NCBI RefSeq assembly: GCF_035083965.1
Contig: NC_089728.1
Coordinates: forward strand, 17,671,955-17,735,954
Direction: 5' to 3'
Source: Branchiostoma lanceolatum
Lineage: Eukaryota > Chordata > Leptocardii > Amphioxiformes > Branchiostomatidae
Length of the DNA: 64,000 bases
Shown: positions 21,862 to 34,350 of the stretch, piece by piece
How the letters are laid out: every line of letters starts with the position of its first letter
Position numbering within the stretch: position 1 is the first letter of the stretch
Position numbers and translations under genes: made by a program
The notes under the pieces: model-generated
The model's input: only the letters and a program-made list of their open reading frames with translations
Told to the model about the DNA's origin: nothing
Database searches by the model: none

Positions 21862-22306
21862 TCAAAAACTTTCTTGAAGTCCTCACTATTTCATCTTTTG
21901 CACAAAAATACATTTCAGTGTGGTTTCCTTGAAAGAGCGTTGATTATTGTTGAAGAAATTATTTATCAGGTTTTACAAACATCTCTATCTCTCAAATGAG
22001 ATTCAGAAGAATAACAATTAGATAATGGTCATATAGATGTCTTCATGCTGTATTTTAAGGAGATAAATAGATATCACTTATTGTCACATGTTGTATTCAT
22101 AACCAACTAGTGACAGGTGTCAAATAAATGACTCAGTATGACTTCAAATATCAATGTTGAGACAATAAACATTTTTACGTAATTGAGTTTTAATGCACAT
22201 TTATATCATATACATGTATGTAAAGACAGTGGTAGGCATCCTTCCTTTTGACAGTAGTGTTATACTGTATAAGCAGAAGACAATATTGTCAATAAGAAAA
22301 TCATGA
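21862..22306 (+). other. MDP1 3' UTR
   Basis: AT-rich, no ORF. AATAAA lies at 22123-22128, with another AATAAA about 40 bases on. Confidence 0.5.
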
Positions 22307-22925
22307 GGCCATGTTGATTTGATTATATGGATGACATCCACTGGGAACCCCAAAACTGATGCGAGCATGCAAATAAAAAGTTGGGCCCTAAAAAGTTGAA
22401 TTCATTATGAATCTACGTGGTCAGGAAGGTTGAACAAAAATAAACACACACAGCATGGTATACCGAACAATAAGATTCTTCATTTTGTTCTTTCACATCT
22501 CATTTGACTTTGGCATTCTACGACATTACCGGTAGTATCCCTTTTCCGAAATTTACGGCATACATTTGCTCATTTTGCAGCTGCTTTGTATGATTTACAG
22601 TATTGTCAAAAACGTTACTCTCCAAGCAGAGGAGTGGGTCCGGCAGGTTTTTGACGTGTTTTTAGGCGTTTTTGTCGGGCTTTCTACTTTGTCATGGTTT
22701 CTTTCTATCTTTAACCCACATGTGGGTTAAAGATAGAAAGAAAGATAGAAAGATAGAAAGAAACCATGACAAAGTAGAAAGCCCGACAAAAACGCCTAAA
22801 AACACGTCAAAAACCTGCCGGACCCACTCCTCTGCTTGGAGAGTAAAAAACGTCTCTTTTGTGTGGAAATGGACGAAAATTGATGCGCGCGCGGATGTCA
22901 TCCATACAACCGAATCAAAATGGCC
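22307..22925. mobile_element. GGCCATGTTGATTT MITE carrying a nested foldback
   Basis: Terminal repeats are GGCCATGTTGATTTGATTAT and, at the right, a decayed complement (ATCCATACAACCGAATCAAA ATGGCC). It matches the clean 0.4-kb copy at 57233-57630 block by block, but is interrupted at 22615-22846 by an inserted hairpin element. Confidence 0.75.
22615..22846. mobile_element. near-perfect foldback (hairpin) element, 232 bp
   Basis: The left arm from TTACTCTCCAAGC is complemented by the right arm ending GCTTGGAGAGTAA. The arms run about 100 bp each and turn around ACCCACATGTGGGT (about 22713-22726). The right arm has about 20 bp of extra AGAAAGAT repeats. AAAACG flanks both ends as a likely TSD. 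The DNA/RNA would form a very stable stem. Confidence 0.85.
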
Positions 22926-23014
22926 TGACTTGAAATTAATCTAGCCAAGGAGGTTTGATATTCCTTGATCTAGCACAACGCTAAGTTTGTTTGAATGCCT
23001 TATTATAGGAAACG

Positions 23015-23273
23015 AAAAGGTTCGGTAGGAAAACCTACAGTAACCATACTATGCTGAATATTCCCCAAAGTCAAGTTCTTACCTGTATTACATCAATTCT
23101 CCCTAACTTGCAACTCCGGGTCGGATGTCCCAAGTGACGTCACGCAGCAGCTTACAGCGCAATTTTCAAACGGCTACGCGTGTCGTAAGTTAGGAAGAAT
23201 TGGTAATACAGGCAAGAACTTGACTTTGGGGTATATCAAGTATAGTACACTAGGTTTTCCATCCGAACTTTTT
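23015..23273. mobile_element. foldback MITE in the PRODH 3' flank
   Basis: AAAAGGTTCGGTAGGAAAAC on the left pairs with AGGTTTTCCATCCGAACTTT on the right. Further in, CAAGTTCTTACCTGTATTAC pairs with GTAATACAGGCAAGAACTTG. It ends 8 bp before the PRODH stop codon (complement of 23282-23284). It shares internal blocks with the foldbacks at 39.2 and 40.2 kb. Confidence 0.8.
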
Positions 23274-23281
23274 TGTTTCCA

Positions 23282-26200
23282 TTAATATTTCCACCATGAG
23301 AGAGGGTGTCGCGCCCTGCGTCCCATCTCGGCCCACAGAAGACGGTTCTCCTGCCGGAACCCCCTCAGTGCGGTCCTGTTCTCCAGGGCCCGCCGGTTCA
23401 GGTAGGCGATGGTCGTGTGGAGCGGCCCCACCGGCACGGACTTGTAGACCGCATAACCTGCTCGAGCTGTGTAGTGAGAGATTCTTCATTTTTAGCAAGT
23501 TATCCTCAATCGTTTTTTTTTTTACTTAGAACAGCTTATTAGGCCGTTCTACGTCGTTTCCAATGCAAATCCGGCGTTTTCCCGCAAAGAAATTTCGAGG
23601 TGGTAATTTCGCTCAAAACCTCTGTTTTAAGGCTTATTTCGCCGTTCTGAGGCCTAATACGGCCTTTGCGGGTAAAATTTCATCTTGGCTTTTTTAAAAC
23701 TTGCATTGGTGATTTCAGAAAAGACCAATTTTTAATGTGAATTATAGAGGACTTTATTTCATTACTTCTTTAAGTTCTGAACCAACTGCCGCATTTACTT
23801 TGACGTCATGAGCTGCAATTAACTTGATTACCTGGCGGCAGGAATCAAGAACTGGAAGTATGATTTGGAAAATTCGATGATATTAGATAGAAGTGTACAT
23901 ATTTGGTGCAAAAGTCTTTGTTCGTTTAAACAAATCTATACTATTAATATTTGGTACCAATATAAATAACACAAAGGGGTGTCCCTGTGGTGTAGTGGTC
24001 TGCGCTTCTGTCACTCACCACATCTGGCTCAAATTATGAGGAGCCAGAAGGCGTGAGTTCGCGCCCGGGTAGGACACGTCTGGATAAGGGGCGCATCAAG
24101 TCATGCCAAAGACTTTATAAAAATGGTACATACTTCTGAAACAGTATGGAAGTTAAACACACTCCACTGCCAGTGGACTAGCCCCCTGCTGCAGTGATTG
24201 TACCACAGTGTGGCCCAGGGCTACGAAACGAAGATGGGCTCCGCCCTATACACCTTATGTGGGAGGATTTTAATTGTAACTTAACCAATAACACTAAAAT
24301 ACACCATCATAAGGATTGTTCAATGTTCAATGAACATTGCTTACACATACACTTCAAAGATCATAGGGCTGCAAGATCAATGGATCATGAAGTGAAAGGA
24401 AAACCGATGGGGGAGAAATGCACAACTACTTTTAGACCAGAATTCACTCCAGAACTTACCTAGATGATAGGAGATCTGGTCAGCCATTCCATATTGCTGA
24501 CCAAAGCAGATACGCCGGTCATCTTTCTGGATTCCTAACTCCTGCATCCTGGTGAAATATGTACACATCAGAGATAGTACATTAGTCTGTGTTAACAAAA
24601 TCTCTCGCTGGCTGGGGTTAATGCCCCCTTGTAACCGTCGGGCCGGCCGCTAGGAGCGCGATTTAGTCAGGCTGAGAAAATGCCATAAAAATAAAAAAAC
24701 ACCATTATGACCAAATTGATAGTGACCTCTGCTACCAAACGATATGTTTTTAGTTCTTCATTTAGAAAATGTCAACGTCGCCCCCATCATACTCTTTTAG
24801 AAATATCGCATTGGTCCAGTGGCTAGGGTAGTGGACACGAAATCAAGAAGTCACAGGCTCTATTCCCGGCTTGACAGTATGTCCTTGGCAAAGGCACTTT
24901 ACACGACTTTCCTCACTCCATCTAGGTGTAAAAATGGGTACCTGACTTCGGTTGGGGAGGGAAAAGGCGGTATAGAAGGAGAGTAATGGGCTTAGCCTTA
25001 CAATACCGTGCCCTATATACACAGTGGATAACAACCCACTGCCCCTACTGCCTCAAAAAGCCTATGGGACTACCTTCACCTCTACTTTTTCAATAGAGTA
25101 GACTTCAGTTATCTATTAGTATTTCATTTATTGTGTTGTCACCATTCCATCCAACGTTCGTCAAATTTAAAGAAATGTACAAAATGTACAAACATATTTG
25201 GACAATACATCTCTAGCGTTGTTCTGCAATCTGTTTTGCCTACGTAACTGATGGCATACCTCCTGATGGCATGTTTGGCAGTCTCTTCGTTTTGAGTGGC
25301 GACGATGACGTTCACCTGCTCCCCATGGCTGTCGTGAACAAACTGCAGCGTTTTGTCCAGCACGCGATGGTACATGGAACTGGTGTCGTCGTACGTAGAA
25401 TGGATGGGATCTTCATATCCCTGAAAATAAAAGGATATTTCTTTCTCGCGCTGAAATTCTTGTGGCATGAGCTACTTGTACAGTTCAGTCATTTCTTACT
25501 CTGAGTCGTGATAAACACTGCTCTAACGTAGGGTTCCGCAAACCTCTGCCAATGTAATAGCTCCGCAAATCTCTGCCAATGTGATAGCTCCGCAAACCTT
25601 TGCCAATATAATAGCTCCGCAAACCTCTGCCAATGTAATGGCTCCGCAAACCTCTGACAATGTATAACTTATGGCTCCGCAAATCTCTGCCAATGTGATA
25701 GCTCCGCAAACCTTTGCCAATATAATAGCTCCGCAAACCTCTGCCAATGTAATGGCTCCGCAAACCTCTGACAATGTATAACTTATGGCTCCGCAAATCT
25801 CTGCCAATGTGATAGCTCCGCAAACCTTTGCCAATATGATAGCTCCGCAAACCTTTGCCAATGTGATAGCTCCGCAAACCTCTGCCAATGTAATAGCTCC
25901 GCAAACCTCTGCCAATATAATAGCTCCGCAAACCTCTGCCAATGTAAGAGCTACGCAAACCTCTGCCAATGTAAGAGCTACGCAAACCTCTGCCAATGTA
26001 AGAGCTACGCAAACCTCTGCCAATGTAGAAAAGTTTTTGTTTCAAAAGATAGACATTCCTGTAAATTGTACTAGAAAACTGCACTTTGAATGTTATTTGC
26101 TAAAATATTGCCTCCAAATATCAAAGCTAACAACGCTTTTCACAGAGGAACGTCTACCATAGTACCAGTAGATGGAAGAATCACAGGAGTTCTATCTTTT

Positions 26201-29200
26201 TTACTTGTAATAGGCCTGTTAACAAATCAACCAAAGCATATTTGCTGAGAGGCCCAGTGGTATTTTAACGACCGTAAAGCAGGTACTGTATCTCACTGGA
26301 CAGCGCCCAATTGCGCTAGCTAGGAAATTGCGCTAACGTGCGATACTTTTGCGCAAGAAGCCCAGATGACTAAAAAAAAACACGTCCGCGCCCGGAATGT
26401 CACATTCTCAGTTTCGTGACAACTTTTTGAAAATCGCATTGTTGCCACTGAATTAAAAAGCCATTTACAATGGATCAAAACGCATCAAATTGCATCATTT
26501 GCAGTGATAAAAGGATGTTTTCCTTTTTGCGTCATTTTTTTTCCATTTGCCCAACAAATTGTGCCACTTTGCAAACGCTTGGCGCACTTTGGCGCAGTCC
26601 AATGAGATACCCGCTTTGCACACGCACTCACCTGCTGCCTCGCCACGGCCCTCTCGTGGTCCATGTAAGCACCCCGCACGATCTTGATGCCAATGCAAAA
26701 GCCGAGCTGCTGGGCAAGCGCCATGTCCTCCAGTACACTGTTGTATGCGATCTGTAACACAAAAGTCACACAGTTTATTACTTCTGCATTGAAATTGCTA
26801 CAATTGATCCTTGTGCACGTGGTGCCTCATATGTAAAGAATGATTAATAATAATGAATCTCGCTCAGCAAAAGCGACGTTGTGAACATTTTCATACCGTA
26901 CATGTGCATGTGTTATACTTCTTCTTCTTGTCATCCAGACGGACTTTAAGAATCTATATCTATGATTAGCATATTTCTCTCTTTTTAAGACGTGTGTAAA
27001 CGTAAAAAGAGAGGCAAGTAAGTGATAAATCTATAGGTAAAACATAGCATAATTTTGTTACAATACTCAAGGTATCTTAATGCATATAGATGAGCATGAT
27101 TATGCAATAAATTTCATTGGTAAAATATAGCACGGAACTCTACCACTGTATTAGACGCAAAATCGTTTCTTCAAGAAAATCTTGAGTTTCCCTTTACTTT
27201 GAGGTAACACTGGTACGTGTTCCAGACGAGAGGGTGGGTGCGGTTGTACTTGTACATCAGGGCGAGCACCAGACGGGTGATGGCGGGTCGCATGGACACG
27301 TACTCCGCGTCAACCAACATGCGCACGGTACAGGACTCTGCTTGCTGCGCCAGGACAAATAAAGAGAAGTGACCAAAGTTAAGTTTATATGTACGAATGT
27401 GCAGCTTGTAGTACTCTTCAGGACAAACCTGGTGTGTTACGGTGGAAGATCATGAATATATGACATCATAAGGTCACGTGTTCTTATTGATAGGTCATTT
27501 GAGGTCATTCGAACGTGAGGAAGGCTGAAGTACGTTTCAAAAATTTTAATTTCAAAATTTCACGTGAGACACTTTACTGGCTATGTAATACAAACAAACA
27601 TATAACTGAAAATGCTGGCAGTCCCATTTGAAATTACAAGAATATCACCAGTGGGTACATTTCTTATTATCTTCGCCGAGTACTATAGTACTCGGAGAAG
27701 ATTATGTTTTCGGTTGAGCAAGCTGTTTGGTGGGTCTGTATGTATGTCAAGAGCATAACTCAAGAAGCCTTCGATGAATCTTTATGATTTTTGTATTATG
27801 TTGCTATCACTATCAGATGCTGATAAGAAAATATAAATTTTAGTTGGATGCAAGTCCAAGTGGAAGTACATTTTTCTCACACTTACCTTACAGACAGCAT
27901 GCAACCGCAAGAGGGCGTTCCTCAGATGTTCGTTGTCTTCGGCAGTCAGGAAGGACAAGTGGAAGTTCTAGGGGTAAAGCAACGGAAGGAAAATAAACCG
28001 TGATAATCAAACAAGATACTCTGCCATCACACGTCATCAGTCAGTCTTGAAACATGAAACATGAGTGATACTCAGTACAGTAAACTGGTCTATTATCATA
28101 CATAATACATATAGCACAGTAAATTGGTTTATTGCAATTCATCATACATACACAATGATATACACTTTCGTAGCCGCCGGGCCAGATTGCAGTGTACTAC
28201 TAGTATACACAACAAGGCTCGTAATCATAATTGCATTACAAAATACATAGTTCCTTGGACACATACGAAGTTTAGCTATTCTCTGTGACTGTGTGACGAA
28301 ATACGTCAAGTTGGATTGAGCGAGGTTACGTTGAGAAAACCTGGTCGCCTTTGTGTAGCTTCTAGACCACATAGTTAGAACCTTAAAGCACCCCAAATTT
28401 CTTAAAGACTAGACGGGAAGATGAAACAAATCACTCACCTTGTTGTCATCACACAGTCCTGTAGACAGGTGCTCAACGGACAACTCTGTTGAACTGGGGT
28501 CTTCTGACAGATGCCGACTTATCGTCACCTGTGGTAGCAATGTAATGACCAGGCCTTGTTGACAACGTCGGAAAAGAGGCCTAAGATACTAAGATTAAGA
28601 AAAACTTATTTTCAACTCGGCTAGATACATTTTTTGCAAGCGAAAAAACCGTTTGCATACGTTTAAGGCAAAAGGAATCCGCACACTGAAGTAGCCGTTT
28701 GGTACCCATGGCCAATTCCCCAAGTGGTTTCAAAGTTAGGCAGCAGGGAGAAGGTTAAACAGAATATTCACAGTTATGATGATCCACTCACTAGCAGCTG
28801 GGCGTGCATAAACGACGTGAGCCTCATCTGGAAGAGTCGCGCATGCGCACCGTGTTGAGCCAGGATATCTGTCGTACTTCTGATGGTGTCTACGTAGTAC
28901 TGCGTGCTGTTGTCATAGAAACGTTCCCTTATGACAGAATGAGAAATATGACATCAGTGTTGTAATAGAAACGTCCCTTAGGAAAGGAGGAAGAATATGA
29001 CATCACTTGACATCACGTGTTCATGAGGTCACGTGTTCTAAGTGGTGGGTCATTCGAGCATCACTGAAGGCTCCAGTCCTGCCGGCCGAAAAATCACGTG
29101 TTCACCACGTGATGTTCACGTGAACTTTAATGACGTGTAGCACATCAGACAGAATGCTGACGTCACTCGATTTTGAAAATAAAGGTCGACTGACCAATTC

Positions 29201-30877
29201 ACAAAAGAACAACGGCTGAAAGGTATTCTTACAATGAGTATTCGGTACTGGTAGAATAAAACAAGAGATCATGTGTACAAAGGACTATAAGAACTTACTC
29301 GATTTGTGCTCTGTCTCCAACGTTTTCTTCAATCGTCAAAAGGGGCATGGAATGTATCCCGGCATCCCTCAGCCTGTTGAATGTTGCCTCTATTTTGTCA
29401 GGCGTGTCTCCTCCGACGAACTGGCCGTAGAAGGTGGCTTTCATCAGGTAACCGAACAACGTCTGGCCAAGAATCCGGCGGCCGAGCTGCATCAGCTGAA
29501 GAAAACACCATTAAGTGAAACAACATAACTTAGCATAGATGATCAGTTGTTGGAACATTATCATTGCATTTAGATGGAAGAAGCAACTCTATCCGCCATT
29601 ATCTCTTTTTAAGACTGTTCGAGACGAGAGTAAAGAAAAATACTGTATCTACATCTGGACTTATCGACCTTAAAATTCAACCGTGACGGGGGATATCACC
29701 AACTACCAACAACCTTTGACCCGTTGCTTACGTTACACTTCCCGAAGTCACGTGTTCTGAGCAATAGGACCAGGCAACTGAACAACCATTAAAAGAATAT
29801 GGAAGAAGTCCTACTATTTACCAATATCTCCTTTCAAGCCTTTGAACCGGGGCGGGGGACGCTACAGACTACCAACTATGATAGCAATAGGATCAGCCCC
29901 ACCTTGAGGTTGTTGTCCACCACTACGTCATAGGTACACATCTGTAACTCTTTGAACCGGGCCGGGGGACGCTACAGACTATCAATAATGATAGCAATAG
30001 GATCAGCCCTACCTTGAGGCTGTTGTCCACCACTACGTCATAGGTGCACATCTGTAAGACCAGCACGGCCCTGGTGATCTCCCATGTAGTCTTCGTTACA
30101 AATGCCTTGGTCGAGTCAGCAAAATCCACCGTGTGGCTGGCTTCATGTTGGTTGTCATACCGGACTAGAAACGCAAGGGAAGCAAATTAATTCTTAGAAC
30201 TGTACTCTGTATTGAAAACTTTGGTAAATATATCTCCTGTACCTGTTAATCTTTCAGAACCATGGTCAGACTTTCGGGACATCATGACTGTGGAACCTTT
30301 ACCATGGTAGATGTCCTATGCAGTACGCAACCCTATCCCGTAATCATTAACGGATCATTAATTTCCAAGCAGATCTAGAGCTAGGACAGTATCCATTTTG
30401 CCAGACAGTATCCTTCCCCGTAGAGATATGCTTAGAGATCATGTAGCATAACGTCCGTAGCATGTCCAGAACAGAAGATAGGAGAAAGAAAATTCTACTG
30501 CAATACCAAGGGAAGTCGATAGGAGGCCCAGGATCGAACTTGTACAGCCAGTAGGTACCCATCTGAGTAACGAGACTGTTGTAGTGCATTTTAACGTGCG
30601 CTAAGTTTGAAAGTGCTTTTGAAAGCATCATCGATTGGGTGTAACAGCTGTTGTTGTTTTGTTAGTACTGTATAGTAGCAATGTTACCGTAACGCAAGTA
30701 ACGGAAAAATTCTTTGCCTTTATGTTTTTATAATCTACACTGACCTGACTTGACGCTTAAGTGTCGTCCTTGAGCTGCTAGAATCCTTGGTTGGTAGCTA
30801 AGTCGTCCTGTCTGTCCTATGACCGGCCTCCATCCTATCGCCCTCCGGGTAAACACCCTCCATCCAGGGACAGCCAT
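23282..30877 (-). CDS. prodh-like: proline dehydrogenase (PRODH/PRODH2 family), 493 aa
   Basis: Eleven minus-strand exons join in frame: 30877-30745, 30164-30013, 29495-29299, 28927-28792, 28528-28439, 27967-27887, 27344-27198, 26751-26632, 25420-25260, 24548-24460 and 23457-23282. The FAD enzyme of the mitochondrial inner membrane oxidises proline (or hydroxyproline, PRODH2) to the pyrroline carboxylate. The N-terminus (MAVPGWRVFTRRAIGWR...) is a typical matrix-targeting peptide. Core motifs are MLVDAEY (about 272-278), GIKIVRGAYMDHERA (about 333-347), GYEDPIHSTYDDT, CFGQQYGMADQIS, and the substrate-contact helix YLNRRALEN (about 454-462). Its length is near PRODH2; I cannot separate PRODH from PRODH2 by eye. 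The last acceptor is an NAGNAG (GAGCAG), so two isoforms that differ slightly before GYAVYK are possible. Confidence 0.9.
23976..24275 (+). mobile_element. tRNA-derived SINE
   Basis: GTGGTGTAGTGGTCTGCGC is the A-box region and GTGAGTTCGCGCCCGGG the B-box. An unusually long interval between them contains an inverted pair CTGGCTC/GAGCCAG. The body (24100-24265) matches the SINE body at 2230-2400. It lies in PRODH intron 10. Confidence 0.65.
24800..25065 (+). mobile_element. tRNA-derived SINE, second family
   Basis: TTGGTCCAGTGGCTAGGGTAG starts a head with a B-box-like CAGGCTCTATTCCCGGC. The body has CCTTGGCAAAGGCACTTTAC and a CCTGACTTCGGTTGGGG segment. A minus-strand relative lies at 36333-36490. 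Confidence 0.6.
25530..26035. repeat. 27-bp minisatellite, about 18 units
   Basis: The unit is close to GCTCCGCAAACCTCTGCCAA plus TGTAATA. Within it a block of about 120 bp is itself duplicated (25565-25670 and 25686-25790, including the ACTTATG variant junction). It lies in PRODH intron 8. Since 27 is divisible by three, long frames appear in several registers, but none has gene support. Confidence 0.95.
29841..30067 (-). repeat. 110-bp tandem duplication covering the 3' end and donor of PRODH exon 2
   Basis: TTTGAACCGGG recurs at 29841 and 29951, and the sequences are nearly identical over one 110-bp period. Each copy contains the minus-strand coding end QMCTYDVVVDNSLK (copy 2) or QMCTYDVVVDNNLK (copy 1) and a donor (GTAGGG or GTGGGG). 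In copy 1 the upstream sequence GAGTTACAG looks like an acceptor, so a 39-nt alternative exon is conceivable. Confidence 0.85.
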
Positions 30878-31402
30878 TCGCCAAGAAGTCTGGAAATGTT
30901 ATGAACACGTCGTTGGAACAAATCCATTCTCTTGCTACCATGGTAACAAAATCATAGAATTACTACAAAAGGCGTGGCTTAGATTTTGAGGTCAGCGAGG
31001 AGGACGCTAACTTTTGACTCTGGTAGTTGGCACTATGTAGGAAATATTAGATTACAAATGATCCTCTATCGTAATATTTTAAAAAGACAACATCTTTCTA
31101 CATGACACCATTTCAAGAAAAGACCGGATATTTTCACTTATAAGTTACATATTCAGTAACAGAAGCATCTGTTTATATTTACGGCAATATTTTTTTGTTA
31201 TCTGTTTATCGGTTTGGCTCTTCAGCTCGCACAACCAAGGCTATCTTCCCAACTAGCCTGTGGCTATTTGATACAAAGGATTAGCCCTGCTGACAAAGAC
31301 AACTAAAGACAGTACAAACGGAATTCTAGACAGAATAACAATCAATAATAAAAAAACTGAGTACGTCAAAGAAATACTGTAAATGTAAAGAGTCTAAAAT
31401 AG

Positions 31403-31406
<4 letters not shown>
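30878..31406. other. PRODH upstream region
   Basis: No coding signal. A possible 3' splice site (CATTTCCAG) lies 15 bases upstream of the ATG on the minus strand, so a non-coding leader exon may exist farther to the right. Confidence 0.35.

Positions 31407-31486
<80 letters not shown>
31407..31486. repeat. (CT)n microsatellite, about 80 bp
   Basis: Uninterrupted CT/GA repeat. Confidence 0.98.
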
Positions 31487-31490
<4 letters not shown>

Positions 31491-32498
31491 AGCTTAGTCT
31501 ATATTGGTGTTTACAGTGAGAGGACAGGGTAAGGGTCACATGTAAGGGTTGCCTATGTTTGCTACTGAGTTACTAATTGGTCTACAAAGAAACCTATACA
31601 AAATCCTTACAATCAAAAGAAATGACGTAGTCTTTAGGTTCATATTTCAAGTCAGACGGAAACCCCTTAGAAAACATGTACATGGCACAAACAACAAATT
31701 CTTTAAGGAACTGCGTCTCACCTTAATCGGTCTTGTCGCACAGAAACGTCACCTGTGTTTGTTGATATCGAACCGGCTGTGACCAGTTCACCAGTTGAAC
31801 AGGTTAAAGTTCGACCTAGAAATCGTTATTTACACCACGAAGCAGAAATAAGGTACAACTGTAGGTCATGAAGACACACAATATAAAGATCAGCGTTACG
31901 TTACCCTCAAGAAATGAACTGTTAGGTTTTACGCCAGGTGAAACATTAGTCCGGGAGGGACCTTATTTTGATCTACGTATGGCGGTTCGCCGCTTGGGGG
32001 CAAGGTTCAGTTCTCCGAACAAATAATAGTGCAGTAAAAGTTCAGAGTGCGCCGCGTCTTTTCCTGTTTACTTTGTGACAAACAAGGGGTCGAAAATAGT
32101 GACAAATTTAACCCTTGTTCTGCTTGATTTCTGGAGCCAAAATATACCCCCACTACTGAAGTGCCAAGACACCTTTGAAACAAAGGGTGCTAGTTTGATA
32201 TTGCTCATTTTTAGTTACTTCGCTTTACAACATACGCAACGGGTGCAACGTACGCATTCTAGAAATACCCTCAACCCGACAATTGTCAGGGCTAGCATAC
32301 AGAACAAGCACGTTCAAACCGACAAGTATCGATCTTTTTATTCTCTTTATGCTACACTGTTTGATTGTATGAATGACACGAGCATCGATTTTGGTCAGTT
32401 TTCAAAAAGAAAAAGTGAAGTTATGCCAGTTTGTTTTACCATCTTCTGAAACTGGACAACACAACGAAACTTCCCCCTGAAAGAACAAATATAGAAGG

Positions 32499-32694
32499 TA
32501 CTGTATGTAAATGCAGAAATGTTCGCGGTGGTTTTATGTTCGCGGTGAAAAACCACCACAAACATTTTTGTCCGTTACTGTATACGTAGCAGTATGTGAC
32601 TGTAGCACTGCCGCGAACTTAAAACCACCGCGAACACTCCATTTTCCCCTTAGCGCGAAATAAAAACCATGCAAACTTAAATGCATTTACAGTA
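32499..32694. mobile_element. TACTGTAAATGC MITE (copy 2)
   Basis: Ends are TACTGTATGTAAATGC and GCATTTACAGTA, with CGCGGTGGTTTTATG / AAAACCACCGCGAAC subterminal inverted blocks. Confidence 0.75.
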
Positions 32695-33339
32695 GTTTGC
32701 CACACCCTCCTCTGAAACAAAACAGCCTACCTAATCCTCAAGCAGATGTTAAGGTGAATTGCTGTTTTTTGCGATTACGAATTACGCAAAATTTTGGCCG
32801 CCGATGACGAATTACGTCAAATTCTTAGAGATGATTACAAATTACGTTAAATCGTTAGGCTTCCTAACCGACTTTAACACTTTGCGCAAGATTCAACTAT
32901 CTAGTTCTGCGTCATAACTATTGATTTTTTGTTGAATATAGATTTTTGTCAAATTTTTTTTTTATAACAAAAAAAAATTCGCCAAAAATCTATATTTCAA
33001 AATATTCGCGTAGCCACGCGTCATTATCATGTAACGTTGGGTAACATAAATTCGCGGGGTACTTAAATTCGGGATTTTTCGAAAACGGGGTATTTAGGGA
33101 TATGTGCTAGATGCAACATCAGTAATACCGCTAGAAATGCAAACTTGACAGACTAACGTATTCAGAACACTGTCTGAAAAGCTTCGATAACCATGCATTA
33201 GAAGTTGGCTACGTCAAAAACTCTCCGTCCGTTATTGTCACAGTCTGAGGGCTTCGTGGGAGAATTATACTGCATAGTTGTTCGCTGGTTTATAAGACAA
33301 ATGTCACATCCGCTTCCTGCTCAACACAATTATTTACAA

Positions 33340-34350
33340 TACAACTTATTATCTCCATGAAAAAAGGCTTTTTCATGGAGATACTGTTTTGCTTGCGTTT
33401 GGTGTTTGTGTGTATGTATGTATGTGTCACCGGACGCTTAAAGTCACCATAACTGTAGAACCTGTACATGGATTGTAATGATTTTTGGTATGTGGGTGGG
33501 TGTTAAGAGGAGAAAGGTCAAGGTCGATTTTGGGCCCCCTGGCATGTGTGACTGGAACTGCAATGGCGTATTTGTTAAAATCTTCAATGTAGAAGGACTG
33601 AGGAGTGGATCGACAGATTGTCATGTTCTTTGTTACACAGGTAGGTTAGACCAAGTTGTACACACTTAAGTGCAAACTATGCAAATGAGGCCGAATTTGC
33701 ATACGTAAGGAGGTAAATCGTTTGCATGGGTGTCGTCGGATGCTTAAAGTCAGCATAACTGTAGAACGTGTAGATGGATTGTAATGATATTTGGTATGTG
33801 GGTATGCGCTGGGAGGAGGATGGTCAAGGTCGATTTTGGGCCCCCTGGTTTGTGTCCCTGGAACTGCAATGGCCTATTTGTAAAAATGTTCTAAAGGGGT
33901 ATAACTGAAGAGAGGAACAACAGATTTTCATGTTATTTGGCACGCAGGTAGGTTGGACAGAGATGTACACACTGAAGTGCAAATCATGCGAAGTTAGTGT
34001 GTTTGCGTGTGTGTGCGCGTGTGTGTATGTTTGTGTCACCGTGTGTGTATGTATGTGTCACCGGACGCTTAAAATCAGCATAACTGGAGAACGTGTGGAT
34101 GGATTGAAATGACATTTGGTATGTGGGTAGGTGCTGGGAGGAAAAAGGTCAAGGTCGATTTGGGGCCCCCTGGTATGTGTCACTGGAACTGCAATGGCGT
34201 GTTTGTAAATATTTTGCAAGGAGAATAACTGAAGAAAGGAGCGACAGATTTTCATGTTATTTGATATGCAGGTAGGTTGGACAGAGATGTACAAACTGAA
34301 GTGCTAAGTATGCAAATTCATACTGAATTTGCATAAGTAATGAGGAATAT
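33340..34350 (+). repeat. three tandem-like copies of the GGGCCCCCT repeat
   Basis: Units of about 330 bp begin near 33400, 33720 and 34050 (CACCGGACGCTTAAA or variants), each with GATGGATTG, a GGTATGTGGGT segment, AAGGTCAAGGTCGATTT and GGGCCCCCTGG, ending in ATGCAAATT. The block opens with a short hairpin, ATCTCCATGAAAAAAGGC paired with its complement (33352-33385). A fourth copy lies at 57.88-58.4 kb. Confidence 0.8.

Noticed and set aside
25523..26084. Repeat proteins in several frames over the 27-bp minisatellite
   Set aside because: Open frames result from a repeat length divisible by three; they lie in a PRODH intron with no start, splice or domain support.
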